From positions 1 to 46,211 of the forward strand of contig JAAERN010000026.1 of assembly GCA_024230295.1 (NCBI GenBank): 46,211 bases of DNA, read 5' to 3'. Shown here in pieces: positions 35,170 through 43,797 of this stretch. A program made the position numbers and the translations under genes. Each line of letters starts with the position of its first letter. Within the stretch, counting starts at the first letter, position 1. Origin of the DNA: Planctomycetota bacterium (GTDB lineage Bacteria > Planctomycetota > Phycisphaerae > Phycisphaerales > SM1A02). Under the pieces are notes generated by a model, which was not told the origin of the DNA, ran no database searches, and saw only the letters and a program-made list of their open reading frames with translations.

Positions 35170-36755
35170 CGCGATCGGAATTGCTCCAAGCAGCTTCAGG
35201 TAAGTCCTTTGATGTGATTGTGGTTGGCGGTGGCGCCACCGGCATGGGGACTGCGGTCGACGCGGCCTCACGTGGCTACAGCGTCTTGTTGCTTGAGCAG
35301 GAGGATTTTGCCAAGGGGACGAGCAGTCGATCGACGAAGCTCGTTCATGGTGGCGTGCGATACCTGCGGCAGGGGAACATCTCGCTTGTGCGTGAAGCGT
35401 TGCATGAGCGGGGGCTCATGTACGACAATGCGCCGCATTTGGTGAGTAGCCTCGCGTTTGTCGTTCCCCGGTACAAATGGTGGGAAGGTCCGTTCTATGG
35501 AATCGGCCTGAAACTCTACGATCTGCTTGCGGGGAAACTTAATCTTGAACCATCGCGGTCCCTTTCACCAGACGAGACGTTGGCAAAGATTCCCAATCTA
35601 GAGTCCGATGGGCTGGACGGTGGCACCGAGTACCACGATGGACAGTTCGATGATGCGAGGATGTGCATCACGTTGGCGAGAACGGCGATCGATCATGGAG
35701 CGGTCGTTCTCAATCATTCCAAGGTCGTGTCGTTGCAACGCGATGATGCGGGGTATGTCCGCGGCGTCGTATTCCAAGATGCGGAAACAGGAGATGAACA
35801 CTTGGCCGCAGGCTCGGTCGTCATCAACGCCACCGGCGTGTTTGCGAACTCGATTCGGAGGATGGAGGAACCTGAGAGTTTGTCGGTCGTTGAGCCGAGC
35901 CGTGGTGTTCATTTGGTGCTCGATGCGTCTTTCTTGCGGGGTGACACCGCGATCATGGTTCCGCATACTGATGATGGACGGGTGCTCTTCGTCATCCCTT
36001 GGTATGGACGATGCCTTGTGGGCACAACGGATGAGCAGGCTCCGGAACCGCTTCTGGAGCCTCGTGCAACAGAAGAAGAAGTGGAGTTCATCCTTCGGAA
36101 TGCGGCGAGGTATCTCGCGCGTGATCCCGAGCAGGGCGATGTGCTGAGTGTGTTTGCGGGCCTTCGTCCGCTTGTGCGGCACGAAGGCCAAGCCACCAAG
36201 CGGATCTCGCGAGAGCACGAAGTGCTCGTATCTCGCGGCGGATTAGTGACGGCTATCGGAGGAAAGTGGACGACATATCGGCGTATGGCGATGGATGTTA
36301 TGGATCACGCGATCGACATCGGTGGCTTGGAGCGTCGCCCTTGCAGTACAGAAACACTGCATCTGCACGGTTGGATGGATCGAAATGATGTATCGATGCC
36401 ACAGGAGGACTGGCTTCGGGTGTACGGATCCGATGCGCAGGAGGTTGTGGCGGTATGCGGCGAGATTGACGGAGGTGGCGAGCTGCTGCACGAGCGGCTT
36501 CCCTATCCAAGGGGTGTCGTTGCATATGCGGCGCGGCACGAACTGGCCCGAACCGTTGAAGATGTGCTCTCCAGAAGGACACGATTCTTGTTTCTGGATG
36601 CACGGGCCGCATCAGAGTGCGCCGACAGCGTGTCGGCTCTGCTCGCGGCCGAATTGGGGCACGGCGAGGAGTGGGCGACCGCTCAGGCGACAGCTTTTCG
36701 CTCGATCGCCGCCGGGTATGTGATGGATGGAGATCCGCCTGTTGGCGGAGCCTGA
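35166..36755 (+). CDS. glpD: Glycerol-3-phosphate dehydrogenase, aerobic FAD type
   Basis: 529 residues from GTG 35166, whose GTGA overlaps the glpK stop. FAD-binding GGGATGMGTAVDAASRGYSV is near the N-terminus, then GTSSRSTKLVHGGVRYL, a hallmark of GlpD. GVFANSIRRM and a GAxxAD-like region follow. FAGLRPLV, ISREHEVLVSRGGLVTAIGG and KWTTYRRMA mark the second FAD/substrate part. The C-terminal cap domain ends with a membrane-associating helical part. It oxidises glycerol-3-phosphate to dihydroxyacetone phosphate and passes electrons to the quinone pool. Together with glpK it completes glycerol use. It is convergent with the HD-GYP gene 13 nt beyond. Confidence 0.95.
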   Translation: MTRSELLQAASGKSFDVIVVGGGATGMGTAVDAASRGYSVLLLEQEDFAKGTSSRSTKLVHGGVRYLRQGNISLVREALHERGLMYDNAPHLVSSLAFVVPRYKWWEGPFYGIGLKLYDLLAGKLNLEPSRSLSPDETLAKIPNLESDGLDGGTEYHDGQFDDARMCITLARTAIDHGAVVLNHSKVVSLQRDDAGYVRGVVFQDAETGDEHLAAGSVVINATGVFANSIRRMEEPESLSVVEPSRGVHLVLDASFLRGDTAIMVPHTDDGRVLFVIPWYGRCLVGTTDEQAPEPLLEPRATEEEVEFILRNAARYLARDPEQGDVLSVFAGLRPLVRHEGQATKRISREHEVLVSRGGLVTAIGGKWTTYRRMAMDVMDHAIDIGGLERRPCSTETLHLHGWMDRNDVSMPQEDWLRVYGSDAQEVVAVCGEIDGGGELLHERLPYPRGVVAYAARHELARTVEDVLSRRTRFLFLDARAASECADSVSALLAAELGHGEEWATAQATAFRSIAAGYVMDGDPPVGGA

Positions 36756-36768
36756 CTTGTTCTAGCGA

Positions 36769-37434
36769 CTATGCGCAGCGCCGATGAGCCATCAGCCGCT
36801 GGCAAGCGAAGTCGATAAATGCCGGAGTGAGATCCGGATCGAACTGAGTTCCGATGCCTTTGCGGAGTTCGCTGAGTGCCACGAATTCGGTTCGGCGGCG
36901 GTGATAGGTCCGTTTGGCGGAAATAGCATCCCATGCATCAACGACTGCAATCAACCGAGAAGCCAGGGGAATATCTGTACCGGATAACCCCAGGGGGTAT
37001 CCGCGCCCATCCCACCACTCATGATGCGCGTGGACAATGCTGACGATGTCCTCGGAAGCGTCCGCGGACTTCAGCAGTGCTGCGCCATCTGCCGCGTGAT
37101 TCTTGATGATGTCGTACTCGGAGTCGCTGAGCCGCCCCGGCTTAGTGAGAATCGCGACGGGTGTCTGGAGCTTCCCGATGTCGTGGAGATGGGCTGCCAG
37201 CGTTGTGGTGGCGAGTACGTCTCCGTCGAGGCCGATGAACCTTGCGAAGGCTTCGGTCATCTCTCCGACGCGATTCGTGTGCAGCCGAGCCCCGGGCTCC
37301 CATGCTGCCAGTTGATCAAGAAGCGTCTTGACTGCGGGAGAGCAGTTTGCCGGAAGCGTGGCTGCCTCTGGTTCGATTCGGCGCAGGACTGGTTCGGATG
37401 GTGGGATGCTGATCAGCGGGATGCGGTCGGCCAT
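36769..37434 (-). CDS. HD-GYP domain protein, c-di-GMP phosphodiesterase family
   Basis: 221 residues from ATG 37434, preceded by AGGAG at 7-nt spacing. One HD-GYP domain covers most of the protein: HTNRVGEMTEAFARFIGLD, AAHLHDIGKLQTPVAIL (HD), IIKNHAADGAALL, VHAHHEWWDGRGYPLGLSG (HHExxDGxGYP), and ASRLIAVVDAWDAI. The GYP part is intact (RGYP). There is no receiver or sensor domain; the first ~45 residues are unstructured-looking. It probably degrades cyclic di-GMP, though some standalone members have other substrates. It is convergent with glpD. Confidence 0.9.
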   Translation of the reverse strand: MADRIPLISIPPSEPVLRRIEPEAATLPANCSPAVKTLLDQLAAWEPGARLHTNRVGEMTEAFARFIGLDGDVLATTTLAAHLHDIGKLQTPVAILTKPGRLSDSEYDIIKNHAADGAALLKSADASEDIVSIVHAHHEWWDGRGYPLGLSGTDIPLASRLIAVVDAWDAISAKRTYHRRRTEFVALSELRKGIGTQFDPDLTPAFIDFACQRLMAHRRCA

Positions 37435-37636
37435 GGACGGCTCCTGATAGAAAGTACGTTGGCGGTTGTAGGAGAGAACCCTGTATCAAAGGTCGCCTTT
37501 CGGCGGACGCGGCAAAATGGCGTTGCGGTGGGGTGCAAGCTGCGTAGGCCGGTCAGTCCACAGAGTCATCAGACCCGCGAAGCCGGGGCTTTTTCGACTC
37601 CTTTGTCGTCTCGATCGCGTTGGGGGGGTGCGTAGC
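37435..37636. other. Spacer between the HD-GYP gene and the tRNA, nothing recognised
   Basis: About 200 bp upstream of the HD-GYP start and beyond the tRNA 3' hairpin. It contains GGGGCTTTTTCGACTCCTTT and a G-run (tgggggggtg) but no supported gene, repeat or clear promoter. Confidence 0.3.
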
Positions 37637-37668
37637 ATCGCTGGAAGGCCGAAGGCCATCCAAGCGAT
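37637..37668 (-). terminator. Hairpin directly downstream of tRNA-Arg
   Basis: On the minus strand ATCGCTTGGATGGCC can pair with GGCCTTCCAGCGAT around a 3-nt loop, with one bulge and one mismatch. It starts 5 nt past the tRNA 3' end. No U-tract follows, so it may act in 3'-end processing or as a weak terminator. Confidence 0.35.
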
Positions 37669-37673
37669 CAAAG

Positions 37674-37747
37674 CACCCCGGGCAGGATTCGAACCTACGA
37701 CCTGAGCTTTAGGAAAGCCCTGCTCTATCCAACTGAGCTACCGGGGC
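37674..37747 (-). tRNA. tRNA-Arg (anticodon CCU)
   Basis: 74 nt. Minus-strand acceptor GCCCCGG pairs with CCGGGGT (first pair G-U), discriminator G. D arm GCTC...GAGC, anticodon stem GGGCT/AGCTC with loop TTCCTAA, so the anticodon is CCT (reads AGG). T arm GTAGG-TTCGAAT-CCTGC. The CCA end is not encoded. A full cloverleaf with all invariant bases is visible. Confidence 0.95.
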
Positions 37748-37807
37748 GGGGTCGTTGAGTGTACCACCGCCAATTGGCGTAGAAACCAGTCTGAGAATGG
37801 CTTGCTC

Positions 37808-37835
37808 TTGACAAGACGCTCAGGATTCAGATACT
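37808..37835 (+). promoter_or_regulatory. Sigma-70-like promoter directly before the TPR gene
   Basis: A consensus -35 TTGACA (37808-37813), a 16-nt spacer and a -10-like GATACT (37830-37835). The expected start site falls within a few bases of the ATG at 37842, and no Shine-Dalgarno is present. A leaderless message is predicted. Confidence 0.5.
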
Positions 37836-37841
37836 GGTGAC

Positions 37842-39278
37842 ATGGGGAATCAACACTCGGGCGAATCAAAGTTGAACCATGTCAGCGATGCAGCCGACGG
37901 GCCCATGCGCCTGCAGACGGACGACACGTTGAGCATGAGTGCCGACCTGACGAACGAGGCCACGCTTGTCGATGATGCTGCCTTTGAAGGATCTGATACG
38001 GCTGTTTTGGCCGACGCCGATCTGGATCAGCTGATTCACGATAATCAGGTTGACGCCTCTGATGTGATGGCACCTCATCTGATAAGGGTGAAGCCGGGTA
38101 CCAGTGCCGACGCAACAGATAGCTACATCCGAGGGAAGGAACATCTGCAGCAGCGAAATTGGACCGTAGCTGCCGAGTTATTTCAGCACGCCATTTCGCG
38201 AGATCCCAGTCGTAACGGGTATCACGCAGGCCGGGCGTTGGCTTGTCTTGCCTACGCTCATTACAAACTCGGCGATGGCGAAGAATCAATCCGGCTGTAT
38301 CTCGAGGCTGCTGATGTAGATAGAAATATTTCCGGTACGCGATCTGGCCTCGCGGCAGCATTCATGTTGGCTGGACGATATGAGGAAGCGATTGAGGCGC
38401 TGAAAGACGCGATTCGCCATGATCCAAAGCGGCTCACTCTACATTTCAACTTGGGTAATTTGCTTGCTCGGTTGAATCGCTTTGATGAATCCGAAGCGAG
38501 TTATCGAAGCGGCCTGCAGTGTGACGCGGCTCACGGACCGTTGTTGACAAACCTCGGCGCCGTACTTGCGCAGCAGAAGAAACACGCAGATGCGATCGCG
38601 GCACTTTTGATCGCCTGCGAACAACCAGAGCCCTCATGGAGATCTCGCTTCAATCTGGGACTGGTGCTTGCGAGGCTCCACCGGTGGACGGACTCGCTCG
38701 AGGTGCTCCGTGGGCTGTGTGCTGATTACCCCGAGTGTCCCAGGACGAGGATTCTGACAGCGCGGGTGATGCGGTGCGGTGGGCGGCACCTGGAGGCGAT
38801 CGAGGTATTGGATGAGTTTGTGGACTGGGGGGACTGGCGAGCGACATCTCAAGAACTCATGGGCTTGATTCATGAGAGCCTCGGAAATCCCGTGCAGGCT
38901 GTTGTCTTCTGGAAGGAAGCACTGCATTCTGACCCAGGCTTTGCCAGACCGCTTGGTCATCTCGCGATGCAGGCGCTTCGTGAGGGAGAACTTGCAGAAG
39001 CGACCACGGCGATTAAGAAGGCGATTCGTATTCGAGATGACAGTGCGACGCTGTGGATGATTCAAGGACAAATCGATCTTGCCAAAGGCGCGTTCGATAG
39101 TGCTGTGGATTCTCTAGAGAAGTCAGTTGCGATTGATGAGTCGTTTCATGATGCGCGATATTGGCTGGGGAGAGCGCACCTAGAAAACCAGAATTTGGTC
39201 GGGGCTGCCCACCAATATGAGCGGTTGGAAGCGGCCCAATCGCCCCTCGCCGAGAGGCTGAAACGCCGACTTGTCTAG
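37842..39278 (+). CDS. TPR-repeat protein
   Basis: 478 residues from ATG 37842. The first ~90 residues are acidic and polar with no signal peptide. Then come about ten tetratricopeptide repeats, for example IRGKEHLQQRNWTVAAELFQ, AFMLAGRYEEAIEALKDAIR, NLGNLLARLNRFDESEASYR and SAVDSLEKSVAIDESFHDAR. TPR arrays serve as protein-binding scaffolds; no catalytic domain is attached. The role is unknown. It stands alone between the tRNA and the convergent HdeD-like gene (16-nt gap). Confidence 0.85.
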   Translation: MGNQHSGESKLNHVSDAADGPMRLQTDDTLSMSADLTNEATLVDDAAFEGSDTAVLADADLDQLIHDNQVDASDVMAPHLIRVKPGTSADATDSYIRGKEHLQQRNWTVAAELFQHAISRDPSRNGYHAGRALACLAYAHYKLGDGEESIRLYLEAADVDRNISGTRSGLAAAFMLAGRYEEAIEALKDAIRHDPKRLTLHFNLGNLLARLNRFDESEASYRSGLQCDAAHGPLLTNLGAVLAQQKKHADAIAALLIACEQPEPSWRSRFNLGLVLARLHRWTDSLEVLRGLCADYPECPRTRILTARVMRCGGRHLEAIEVLDEFVDWGDWRATSQELMGLIHESLGNPVQAVVFWKEALHSDPGFARPLGHLAMQALREGELAEATTAIKKAIRIRDDSATLWMIQGQIDLAKGAFDSAVDSLEKSVAIDESFHDARYWLGRAHLENQNLVGAAHQYERLEAAQSPLAERLKRRLV

Positions 39279-39294
39279 TAGCGGTGTGATTCTG

Positions 39295-39861
39295 CTATCC
39301 GCGACTTCTCAAAGCTTTCGCAGTGGCCACGCTTGTGGCACCTTTGGCAATCAGGTCGATACCCAGCAGAATGAGCAGTAGGTAGGCAGCCCACGAGCGG
39401 AACCACAGGAAGAAAATGCCGAGCGCGATCGTGATGATGCCTCGGATCACAAGCAGTTCCCATCCGCGTTGGTCACGATTAGCAAGTCCGATGGAAGTCT
39501 CGATGACTCCTCGGAAGAGAACGACGACTCCGACTGTGACTGCAATTGCTTCCAGAGATTCCTGGGGCCAGATCAACAGAATGACGCCGATGACGAGTGG
39601 CGCCACACAGGCCAACCAAGTGAAGGGGCTGTATTGGCGGGCTGCCGATGTCATCCAAAGTTGCGCGCCGACTGCCACTGCTCCGGCGATGAGTAACAGC
39701 CCGAGCCCTCGGATGAGCATGTCATGCGCCGACTCGGAGGGAATGACGAGGAATACGCCGAGGAGAATCAGAAGCACACCATCGAGCATCACCATCCAGG
39801 TTCCACCTGCAGGAGGAATACTGCTGGTGGGAGATTGACTCATGTTGGTGCCTGTACTCAT
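39295..39861 (-). CDS. HdeD-family membrane protein
   Basis: 188 residues from ATG 39861, preceded by AGGAG at about 6-nt spacing. A GTG at 39876 overlaps the upstream stop as GTGA and would add five residues. There are six hydrophobic segments in three pairs (MVMLDGVLLILLGVFLVI, GLGLLLIAGAVAVGA, WLACVAPLVIGVILLIWP, AIAVTVGVVVLFRGVIE, VIRGIITIALGIFFLWF, LLLILLGIDLIAKGA). This is the DUF308/HdeD pattern, with LxGxxxxxxG in each pair. HdeD is linked to acid resistance in enterobacteria; here the role is unknown. It is translationally coupled to the permease-EIIA-RCK_C gene. Confidence 0.85.
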   Translation of the reverse strand: MSTGTNMSQSPTSSIPPAGGTWMVMLDGVLLILLGVFLVIPSESAHDMLIRGLGLLLIAGAVAVGAQLWMTSAARQYSPFTWLACVAPLVIGVILLIWPQESLEAIAVTVGVVVLFRGVIETSIGLANRDQRGWELLVIRGIITIALGIFFLWFRSWAAYLLLILLGIDLIAKGATSVATAKALRSRG

Positions 39862-39872
39862 GGTGTCTCCTG

Positions 39873-41978
39873 TCACAGATCGCTGCCTGATTCGAGTCCG
39901 AGGTTGTTTCGAAGGAAGTTGATGTCATTCTGTTCGCCGATCATGATGACTCGGTCGCCTGCCTGAAGAACCGTCCGCCCGGTTGGAATGATCCGTTCGT
40001 GTCCACGGTACACAAGTGCCACGAGAATGCCGTCGGCCAACCCGAGAGACGCGATTGTCTGGCCAATCCATCCGCCGGAGTTCGCCCTTGGATCCAGCGC
40101 AAGTGTCAGGCTGTGATCACTGCGCAAGAGCGCCTGTTTGAGGTCTGCTGGGCTCTCGGCACCGAGCCAGCGATCCATGAACCCATCATGCTCCACGGCG
40201 CCTGCGAGGCTGGCGAGGAGTCGAAGGTGCTGTGCTGGATCGGATTCAGGGCTGGCCATGAAGAAGAGTGCATGGACCTGCCGTTTAGTTTCTGATCCCG
40301 GGATGCTGGAGCCAATGGCGATTTCTAACACGCGCTGGCATCGAACCAATACGAGGTGCGATCGCCCCAGCCCTTCGAGTCGCAGGTGGGGCAGTGCGAC
40401 GCCGCCGGTAACGGGAGTCGCCCCAACTTGTGTTCCTTCGAGAAACCCGTGATTGAAGTGGTCAGCCGATCGTCCAGTTTCTATCGAGAGCCGTTCCGCT
40501 GCTTGTTGGGCCAGATCCGTGAAGTTATCACCGGCCTTCGCTTCGATGACGTGTGCTTGCGCGATGGTCTCGTCGAACGGGTCGGCTGCGCGAAGCCCCT
40601 TCTCCTTGATGATGCCGCGGAGTTCGGTGTCGAGTGGGTCGAATCTATTCTCGCCGAGCCGGGCGAAGACATGGTTGATGGCGCCATATCGAGTGATGCG
40701 GTCTGCGGCATAGAGTCTGAACCACAGTATGGCGGCGGCTACCAGTCCGATTGAGAAGAGTATGGGAGCCCAACCGAGCATGACCATTGCAGCAAGGCAG
40801 AGCACAGCGCCGAGCAGTGGGACCCATGGATAGAACGGGACCTTGAATCCTGGGTCATAGCTGGCAAGACGGCTCTCTCGCATGACGATGACAGCCAAAG
40901 ACAACGCTCCAAACAGCAGCAGTTTGAGGGTGCCCGCGTACTTGGCAATAATCAGCAGATCGAGCGTCACGATCTCAAACACAATGAGACCGACCGTCAA
41001 CGCAATGGCGGGGAGGGGTGTGCCGAATCGACCAAGTTGTCGAAATACACTTGGGAATATGTGGTCGCGGCCCATTGCCAGCGGATAGCGGGACGCGCTG
41101 AGAATGCCAGCATTCGCGACCGACAGGAACGAGGCGATGGCGGCAATGGAGATGGCGATCATGCCACCGCGGCCTGCGAAGAACTCTGCCGCGAGTGCTG
41201 CCGGCGTGTAGCTGGCGGCGAGTTCGTCTGCCGGTATCACGCCGATCATGACGGTGAGCCCGGTCATGTATACAAGTACGGCTGTAATCAGCGCGAGGAT
41301 GATGCCAAGGGGAATCGATCGTTCGGGGTTGCGGACTTCCTCCGCCACACTCGCGACTTTGGTCAGACCCATGTAGGAGATCAACACGACGCCGACCATG
41401 GATACAACAACATCGCCACCCTTATGAAAGAACCCGGAGAAGTGGCCGGGGTCTATCTGGACGCCGCCCCAGGCGACGAACCACCCAAGCACGGCCAACA
41501 CGGCGATCACGAGCAGAGACTGCATTTTGGTCGCCTTGCCAACACCCAGCAGGTTGACGACGCCGAACAGAACCGCCAAGCCGATCGCGATGAGCATCAC
41601 CGGTGGGTCGGGAAGAAACAGTCCGATGTAGTAACCCGAGCCGACCAAGGCAAAGGACGTCTTGAGCGTCAAGGAAATCCACGTTCCGAGCCCCGCGATG
41701 GTTCCCGCCAGAGGGCCGAATGCGCGATCAATGTAGAAGTAGACACCGCCAGCCCTCGGCATCGCTGTTGCCAATTCGGATTTGCACAACAGTGGCGGGA
41801 GGACAACGATGCCCGCGATGAGGTAGGAAACAAGAATTGCCGGTCCTGCCTGGGCAAAGGCGATCCCAGGGAGAAGAAAGAATCCGCTGCTGATCGTTGT
41901 ACCCAGAGCAATGGCAAACACGCCGAAAAGCGAGATGCTCTTTCGTAACTGTCCTGATTGTGCTTGTGCTGTTGCCAT
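39873..41978 (-). CDS. APC-family permease with C-terminal PTS-EIIA-like and RCK_C (TrkA_C) domains
   Basis: 701 residues from ATG 41978; the frame is open to 42128 but those residues are polar and not membrane-like. The N-terminal ~430 residues have about 12 hydrophobic segments, starting ISLFGVFAIALGTTISSGFF with the APC glycine-rich helix 1 and later LASYDPGFKVPFYPWVPLLG. After the last helix comes a PTS EIIA type-2-like domain (about 500-610) with the phosphorylatable-type His in VALPHLRLEGLGRSHLVLVR. A TrkA_C/RCK_C domain follows (about 625-695: GLADGILVALVYRGHERIIP, DRVIMIGEQND). The tail suggests that transport is gated by phosphorylation and by a ligand such as a nucleotide. Substrate unknown; an amino acid or cation/amino acid antiporter is possible. 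Coupled to the HdeD-like gene. Confidence 0.88.
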   Translation of the reverse strand: MATAQAQSGQLRKSISLFGVFAIALGTTISSGFFLLPGIAFAQAGPAILVSYLIAGIVVLPPLLCKSELATAMPRAGGVYFYIDRAFGPLAGTIAGLGTWISLTLKTSFALVGSGYYIGLFLPDPPVMLIAIGLAVLFGVVNLLGVGKATKMQSLLVIAVLAVLGWFVAWGGVQIDPGHFSGFFHKGGDVVVSMVGVVLISYMGLTKVASVAEEVRNPERSIPLGIILALITAVLVYMTGLTVMIGVIPADELAASYTPAALAAEFFAGRGGMIAISIAAIASFLSVANAGILSASRYPLAMGRDHIFPSVFRQLGRFGTPLPAIALTVGLIVFEIVTLDLLIIAKYAGTLKLLLFGALSLAVIVMRESRLASYDPGFKVPFYPWVPLLGAVLCLAAMVMLGWAPILFSIGLVAAAILWFRLYAADRITRYGAINHVFARLGENRFDPLDTELRGIIKEKGLRAADPFDETIAQAHVIEAKAGDNFTDLAQQAAERLSIETGRSADHFNHGFLEGTQVGATPVTGGVALPHLRLEGLGRSHLVLVRCQRVLEIAIGSSIPGSETKRQVHALFFMASPESDPAQHLRLLASLAGAVEHDGFMDRWLGAESPADLKQALLRSDHSLTLALDPRANSGGWIGQTIASLGLADGILVALVYRGHERIIPTGRTVLQAGDRVIMIGEQNDINFLRNNLGLESGSDL

Positions 41979-42105
41979 CGACTGTTGGCCGCCCCGCGAT
42001 GGATGGCGGATTTGATTGTATGTGGTCGAGGCCCGTTTCGGAGGCTTGGGCAGTGGGGCGGCCTGCCAACTACACTGCCGCATCTCTTGAAGGAAGGTGG
42101 CCGAT

Positions 42106-43797
42106 ATGGCATGCGATTGGTTTGACACACACCGAGAAACGCTGGATGGGGCGGTAGAGGCCTCGGAATCTCGGGCGTACTGGTCCGCATATCCGGAAGT
42201 TCCAAGCGGCCGGATCTACGGTGAAACCGCAAAGGACGACGGGCTTGCGGCGTGGAAGTCTCGGCTCGGTACGAAGTTCGATCTTGGACAGCCTGGCCGG
42301 ACATCATGGGTTTCTGACGAGGCCTCGCCGTACGGAATCGAAACAGGGGTTCAGTATCCACGGTCGGATCTGGACACGCTGCTCCCCGCAGTGACGTCCG
42401 CGAGCGAATCATGGCGGCATGCTGAAATCGAGACGCGCGTTGGCGTCTGTCTGGAAATATTGCACAGAATTAATCGCCGATCGTTCGAGATGGCGTTCGC
42501 GGTCATGCACACGACAGGGCAGGGCTTCATGATGGCCTTTCAGGCGGGCGGCCCCCATGCGCAGGATCGAGGGCTTGAAGCCGTCGCGTATGCCTGGCGG
42601 GAAATGACCCGATGTCCGCAGAGCGCGATGTGGAGCAAGAGAGTTTCTAAGACGGAAACGGTGACGCTCGAGAAGACATGGCGTGTTGTACCCAGGGGCA
42701 TAGCGGTCAATGTGGGATGCTCGACATTTCCAACGTGGAATGGGTACCCCGGGATATTCGCAAGTTTGGCAACTGGCAACGCGGTCATCGTGAAGCCCCA
42801 TCCGGGCGCAGTGTTGCCATTGGCGCTTACGGTGGAGATTGCCCGGGAGGTTTTGACGGAAGCCGGGTTTGATCCCAATGTCGTAACTCTGGCGTGCGAT
42901 GATTTTGAGGCGCCCATTGCGCAGGATCTGGTTGTGCGTCCTGAAGTCGGCATCGTGGACTTCACCGGTGGGAACACGTTTGGAGACTGGGTCGAGGCGA
43001 ATGCGATGCAGGCTCGCGTGTACACGGAGAAGGCTGGCGTCAACTCGATTATTCTTGACGGGACGGATGATCTCCGAGGAACGACCGGCAATATCGCCTT
43101 CTCACTCTGCCTCTTCTCCGGCCAAATGTGTACGACGCCGCAGAACATCTTTATTCCTGCTGACGGGATCGATACTCCGGATGGTCCAATGTCATTCGAT
43201 GATGCCGCAGCCGCCATTATTAAGGCAGTCGATTGGTTTGTGTCTGACCCCGCGCGGGCAGCCGAGGTGCTTGGCGCCATTCAGGCCGAAGCGACTTGCA
43301 AACGCATCACCGAGGCCCGATCTGGCTGCGGTACGGTGCTACGTGATTCGACGGCGATTGAGAACGAACGATTCCCCGGCGCTCGAACTGCAACGCCCCT
43401 CGTGATGCAGGTTGATGTCGCGGATGCGGCCGCATGGCAGCGGGAAGCTTTCGGCCCGATCATCTATGTCGTCAAGACCGAGAGCACCGACGAGTCAATC
43501 TCGCTGGCTGCTGAAACCGCGAAGACGAAGGGCGCGCTCACCGCAGCCGTCTGGAGCCGCAGCGATGACGTTCTGAATCGGGCTGCGGAGGCCTTGACCG
43601 ATGCCGGAGTCGCGACGTCGTGCAATTTGACCGGCCAGATCTGGGTGAATCAGTCTGCCGCGTTCAGTGACTTCCACGTTTCAGGCGGAAATCCCGCCGG
43701 AAACGCCACGCTGTGTGACGCCGCTTTCGTGGCGGATCGGTTCCGCTTCGTGGCAAGCCGTGTTCCCGTCCCGGCCGCAGTTGAGGCAGCCGACTGA
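42106..43797 (+). CDS. paaN: PaaN-family aldehyde dehydrogenase (phenylacetate degradation)
   Basis: 563 residues from ATG 42106, with AAGGAAGG about 8 nt upstream; a GTG at 42097 is less likely. The N-terminal ~130 residues are a PaaN-specific extension. The aldehyde-dehydrogenase fold follows: VNVGCSTFPTWNGYPGIFAS, NAVIVKPHPGAVLPLALTVE, DFTGGNTFGDWVEA, ARVYTEKAGVNSII with the conserved Glu, and FSGQMCTTPQNIF with the catalytic Cys. In the phenylacetyl-CoA pathway, PaaN-type proteins oxidise the aldehyde from ring opening. This is the version without a fused hydratase. It is coupled to paaY by a TGATG overlap. No paaA-K genes are near, so it could instead detoxify reactive aldehydes. Confidence 0.88.
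   Translation: MACDWFDTHRETLDGAVEASESRAYWSAYPEVPSGRIYGETAKDDGLAAWKSRLGTKFDLGQPGRTSWVSDEASPYGIETGVQYPRSDLDTLLPAVTSASESWRHAEIETRVGVCLEILHRINRRSFEMAFAVMHTTGQGFMMAFQAGGPHAQDRGLEAVAYAWREMTRCPQSAMWSKRVSKTETVTLEKTWRVVPRGIAVNVGCSTFPTWNGYPGIFASLATGNAVIVKPHPGAVLPLALTVEIAREVLTEAGFDPNVVTLACDDFEAPIAQDLVVRPEVGIVDFTGGNTFGDWVEANAMQARVYTEKAGVNSIILDGTDDLRGTTGNIAFSLCLFSGQMCTTPQNIFIPADGIDTPDGPMSFDDAAAAIIKAVDWFVSDPARAAEVLGAIQAEATCKRITEARSGCGTVLRDSTAIENERFPGARTATPLVMQVDVADAAAWQREAFGPIIYVVKTESTDESISLAAETAKTKGALTAAVWSRSDDVLNRAAEALTDAGVATSCNLTGQIWVNQSAAFSDFHVSGGNPAGNATLCDAAFVADRFRFVASRVPVPAAVEAAD

Noticed and set aside
37637-37747. tRNA gene as an integration site of a mobile element
   Set aside because: No duplicated tRNA 3' end, integrase or element boundary is present in the window.
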